A stretch of 64,000 bases of DNA from contig NZ_WUCC01000008.1 in the NCBI RefSeq assembly GCF_009807095.1, positions 124,001 to 188,000 of the forward strand, in the 5' to 3' direction. This document shows, in pieces, positions 61,369 to 64,000 of the stretch (position 1 is its first letter; each line of letters starts with the position of its first letter). The stretch is from Rathayibacter sp. VKM Ac-2754. GTDB taxonomy: Bacteria > Actinomycetota > Actinomycetes > Actinomycetales > Microbacteriaceae. The position numbers and the translations under genes are program-made. The notes beneath the pieces were generated by a model. That model was not told the DNA's origin. It searched no databases and saw nothing but the letters and a program-made list of their open reading frames with translations.

Positions 61369-61374
61369 ATCCTA
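61369..61374 (-). promoter_or_regulatory. Leaderless -10 box for the response regulator
   Basis: TAGGAT on the minus strand, spacer CGTCGC (6 nt), ATG 61362. Confidence 0.65.
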
Positions 61375-61416
61375 ACCGCGGTCGCGTGAGCCTCGACGGT
61401 GCGCGGAGCACACGGG

Positions 61417-62544
61417 TCAGAAGAGCGTCGGCTGGCCCACCCCCGGCAGCATCGCGGCACCCGCCGGCCCGAGCTCCTCGGCGAGGAGCCCGTCGTGCTG
61501 GAGCGAGCGGCGCTCGCCCCCGAGGGTCCGCAGCGTCCCGAGCGACCCCAGCGCCGAGGAGCGCATCGAGCCGGTCGCCGGATCCTCCTCGCCCCGCTCC
61601 AATCGATGGGCTCGCATCAGCGGGCGCATCCGCTCGGACAGCCACCGGCGGTACTCGACCGGTGCGTACGCGGCGCGCCCCGGATAGAGGGAGCGGTAGC
61701 GGTCGAGGAGCTCGGGGTGCTCGTGCGCGAGCCACTGCAGGAACCACTCCTTCACCCCGGGCTTGAGGTAGAGCGTCGAGTACATGATCGAGCTCGCCCC
61801 CGCCGCTCGGCAGGCCCGCAGCGACGCGTCGAGGTGCGCCTTCGTGTCGGTGAGGAAGGGCAGGATCGGCATCAGGAAGACCGAGCACTCGAACCCCGCC
61901 TCGCGGGCGGCCGTGACCGTCGCCAGCCGCGCGGCGGCCGACGGAGCACCGGGCTCGACGGAGCGCTGCAGATCCTCGTCCCAGACGGCGATCGAGACCC
62001 CGAGGTCGACCGGGACGTGCTCGGCCGCCTCGCGCAGCAGCGGGAGGTCGCGCCGGAGGAGCGAGCCCTTGGTCAGGATCGAGAGCGGCGTCCCCGAGGC
62101 GGCGAGAGCGGCGATGATGCCGGGCATGAGCCGGTAGCGCCCCTCAGCCCGCTGATAGGGGTCGGTGTTGGTGCCGAGGGCGACCGGATGCCGCTCCCAG
62201 CTCGGCCGCGCCAGCTCGCGGGTGAGGACCTCGGCGACGTTGACCTTGACGACGATCTGCGAGTCGAAGTCGCGGCCGCCGTCGAACTCGAGGTACTCGT
62301 GGGTCGGGCGCGCGAAGCAGTAGGTGCAGGCGTGCGTGCAGCCCCGCATCGGATTGATGGTCCAGCCGAACGGCATCTTCGACGACGTGTGCACCCGGTT
62401 GAGCGCCGACTTCGCGAGGATCTCGTAGAAGGTGATGCCGTCGAACTCGGGCGTCCGGACCGTCCGCACCAGATCGGACACCCGGACGAGCCCGGGGAGC
62501 GCGCTGTCGTCTTGCGCTCCCACTGACTGCCCGCTCCACCTCAT
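61417..62544 (-). CDS. Rv2578c-family radical SAM protein
   Basis: A 375-residue radical SAM enzyme related to spore photoproduct lyase. The iron-sulfur site CTHACTYCFAR is at about residues 69-79, preceded by GWTINPMRGC, and followed by barrel strands with VNVAEVLTREL, LGTNTDPYQRAEGRYRL and SILTKGSLLRRD. The product may repair or modify nucleic acid, but the reaction is unknown. ATG 62544 is preceded by TCTAAT 6 nt upstream and by a near-consensus LexA box, so it is predicted to be induced by DNA damage. Confidence 0.9.
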   Translation of the reverse strand: MRWSGQSVGAQDDSALPGLVRVSDLVRTVRTPEFDGITFYEILAKSALNRVHTSSKMPFGWTINPMRGCTHACTYCFARPTHEYLEFDGGRDFDSQIVVKVNVAEVLTRELARPSWERHPVALGTNTDPYQRAEGRYRLMPGIIAALAASGTPLSILTKGSLLRRDLPLLREAAEHVPVDLGVSIAVWDEDLQRSVEPGAPSAAARLATVTAAREAGFECSVFLMPILPFLTDTKAHLDASLRACRAAGASSIMYSTLYLKPGVKEWFLQWLAHEHPELLDRYRSLYPGRAAYAPVEYRRWLSERMRPLMRAHRLERGEEDPATGSMRSSALGSLGTLRTLGGERRSLQHDGLLAEELGPAGAAMLPGVGQPTLF

Positions 62545-62552
62545 GGAGCAAT

Positions 62553-62568
62553 TAGAACATATGTTCGA
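62553..62568. promoter_or_regulatory. LexA-type SOS box
   Basis: TAGAACATATGTTCGA matches the actinobacterial/Gram-positive SOS consensus TCGAACRNRYGTTYGA at 15 of 16 positions, with a perfect 12-bp dyad GAACATATGTTC. It overlaps the -10 region (62551-62556, minus strand) of the radical SAM gene, where a bound repressor would block polymerase. Confidence 0.8.
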
Positions 62569-62596
62569 ACACCGCGGGACGCCCGACGCGGAACGC

Positions 62597-64000
62597 TCAG
62601 ACGGAGGCGCTGAGCGCGAGCACCTCCGACGTGGCGGCGACGGTGCGCTCCGCCGTCTCGGGAGCGTCGTTCAGTGTCGAGCCGTAGCTCGGCACGAGCG
62701 AGCGGATGCGCGGCTCCCAGGCCTTCATCCGGTCGGGGAAGCAGCGCTTGACGATGTCGAGCATGATCGGCACGGCCGTCGAGGCGCCGGGCGAGGCCCC
62801 GAGCAGCCCGGCGATGGTGCCGTCTCCCCCGGTGATGACCTCGGTGCCGAACTGCAGCACCCCGCCCTTCTTCTCGTCCTTCTTCATCACCTGGACGCGC
62901 TGGCCGGCGGTGATCAGGTACCAGTCCTCCGAGCGGGCGGTCGGCAGGAACTCGCGCAGCGCCTTCAGCTTCTTGGAGCGCCCGGCGAGGACCTCGCCGA
63001 GGAGGTACTTCATGAGGTCGAGGTTGTCGCGGGCGACCGCGAGCATCGGGCCGATGTTGTGCGGGCGGATCGAGAGCGGCAGGTCGAGCCATGAACCGCG
63101 CTTGAGGAACTTGGGGGTGAATCCGGCGTACGGACCGAAGAGGAGGGAGGCCTGACCGTCGACCACGCGCGTGTCGAGGTGCGGCACCGACATCGGCGGC
63201 GCACCGACCGCGGCCTTGCCGTAGACCTTCGCCTGGTGCTTCGCCACGAGCTCGGGATTGTCGGTGCGGAGGAACTGCCCCGAGATGGGGAAGCCTCCGA
63301 AGCCCTTGATCTCGGGGATGCCCGACTTCTGCAGCAGGTGCAGAGCGCCACCGCCGGCGCCGACGAAGACGAAGCGCGCGGTGACGCGCTTGGGGGTGCC
63401 GCCGACGACCTGCTTGAGGTCGAGACGCCACGTGCCGTCCTTCTGGCGGGTGATGTTCGTGACCTCGTGGCCGGTGTCGAGCGTGCCCCCGTGAGCGACG
63501 ACGTGGTCGAAGAGCTGGTGGGTGAGCGCGCCGAAGTCGACATCGGTGCCGGCCGGGATCCGGGTGGCGGCGTAGGGACCGCCGCCGGCGGGGCGCTGCT
63601 CCATCAGCAGCGGGGCCCACTCGTGGATCGTCTTGATGCTCTCGGTGAACTCCATGCCGGCGAAGAGCGGCTGGTCCTTCAGCGCCTCGTAGCGCTTGCG
63701 GAGGTACTCGACGTTGGCCTCGCCGTGCACGAAGGTCATGTGCGGGGCGGGGTTGATGAAGCTCGAGGGCTCGCGGATGTCACCCGCCTCGACCAGGCTC
63801 GACCAGAACTGGCGCGAGATCTGGAATTGCTCGTTGATCTGGATCGCCTTGGCGGGATCGACGGAGCCGTCGGCCGCCTCGGGCATGTAGTTCAGCTCGC
63901 AGAGGGCGGCGTGGCCCGTGCCCGCGTTGTTCCACGGGTTGGACGACTCCTGCGCGACGTCACCGAGGCGCTCGTACGCGGCGATCGTCCAGTCGGGCTG
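62597..64000 (-). CDS. mqo: Malate:quinone oxidoreductase (start truncated by window edge)
   Basis: The last 467 residues of a membrane-associated FAD enzyme that oxidises malate to oxaloacetate and passes electrons to quinone. Landmarks: LGDVAQESSNPWNNAGTGHA and LCELNYMPEA close to the window edge, MEFTESIKTIHEWAPLLM, VFVGAGGGALHLLQKSGIPE, GFTPKFLKRGSW, and the FAD-binding LLGASPGASTAVPIMLD near the end. The frame is open to base 64000, so the N-terminal FAD motif lies outside. Its stop is 52 nt before the radical SAM start. Confidence 0.95.
   Translation of the reverse strand, partial: QPDWTIAAYERLGDVAQESSNPWNNAGTGHAALCELNYMPEAADGSVDPAKAIQINEQFQISRQFWSSLVEAGDIREPSSFINPAPHMTFVHGEANVEYLRKRYEALKDQPLFAGMEFTESIKTIHEWAPLLMEQRPAGGGPYAATRIPAGTDVDFGALTHQLFDHVVAHGGTLDTGHEVTNITRQKDGTWRLDLKQVVGGTPKRVTARFVFVGAGGGALHLLQKSGIPEIKGFGGFPISGQFLRTDNPELVAKHQAKVYGKAAVGAPPMSVPHLDTRVVDGQASLLFGPYAGFTPKFLKRGSWLDLPLSIRPHNIGPMLAVARDNLDLMKYLLGEVLAGRSKKLKALREFLPTARSEDWYLITAGQRVQVMKKDEKKGGVLQFGTEVITGGDGTIAGLLGASPGASTAVPIMLDIVKRCFPDRMKAWEPRIRSLVPSYGSTLNDAPETAERTVAATSEVLALSASV

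Overview
The window is about 70% G+C with C/G-ending codons throughout. Leaderless promoters, a Ku-type end-joining protein, a Rv2578c-type radical SAM gene, DUF3097/DUF3516/DUF4244 families and Mycobacterium-like gene order point to an actinobacterium. The protein families and a dispersed 'gtcgagtag...gtatcgaga' hairpin repeat fit the family Microbacteriaceae (Rathayibacter/Curtobacterium/Clavibacter type); the genus cannot be fixed from sequence alone. It reads as ordinary chromosome: no insertion sequence, prophage or CRISPR array was seen.

Layout. 1-5.1 kb: 3' end of an HrpA-type helicase, an MFS transporter, a hypothetical gene, an aldo/keto reductase followed by a repeat-rich intergenic patch holding a gene remnant, and an alpha/beta hydrolase. 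5.2-16.2 kb: a secreted M28 aminopeptidase with an unexpected LuxR-like tail, Ku, an ExeM/NucH-type secreted nuclease, a Nei-type glycosylase, a Tat-type beta-helix protein and an acyltransferase. 16.3-21.8 kb: DUF3516 helicase, MOSC and pentapeptide proteins, DUF3054/DUF3097. 22.1-25.9 kb: FMN riboswitch and ribD-ribE-ribBA-ribH. 26.0-35.0 kb: MHS transporter, ABC exporter, an SDR/lipoprotein/TrmH/aldehyde dehydrogenase operon, nicotinamidase and a PBP4-type carboxypeptidase, then tRNA-Thr(CGU).

35.3-52.6 kb is a housekeeping block: topA-tmk-holB with a secreted peptidase and a TetR gene, a compact Tad-type pilus operon, acs, RidA, DUF4177, a PASTA penicillin-binding protein and a metallophosphoesterase. 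As I recall it, the order matches Mycobacterium tuberculosis Rv3644c to Rv3683. tRNA-Pro(CGG) and a VanZ-like gene follow.

53.5-60.0 kb is an exopolysaccharide locus read on the minus strand: polyprenyl glycosylphosphotransferase, an HPr-kinase-like/PqqD-like fusion, a Wzz/BY-kinase, a low-molecular-weight tyrosine phosphatase and UDP-glucose dehydrogenase. Thymidine kinase, an orphan LuxR response regulator, a radical SAM gene under a near-consensus LexA box, and the start-truncated mqo gene close the window.

Main points for a second look: the LuxR-like tail on the secreted peptidase, the HprK-like/PqqD fusion in the polysaccharide operon, the roughly 122-bp composite inverted-repeat family, the SOS box on the radical SAM gene, and very regular leaderless promoters with a -10 hexamer 6-7 nt before the start codon.
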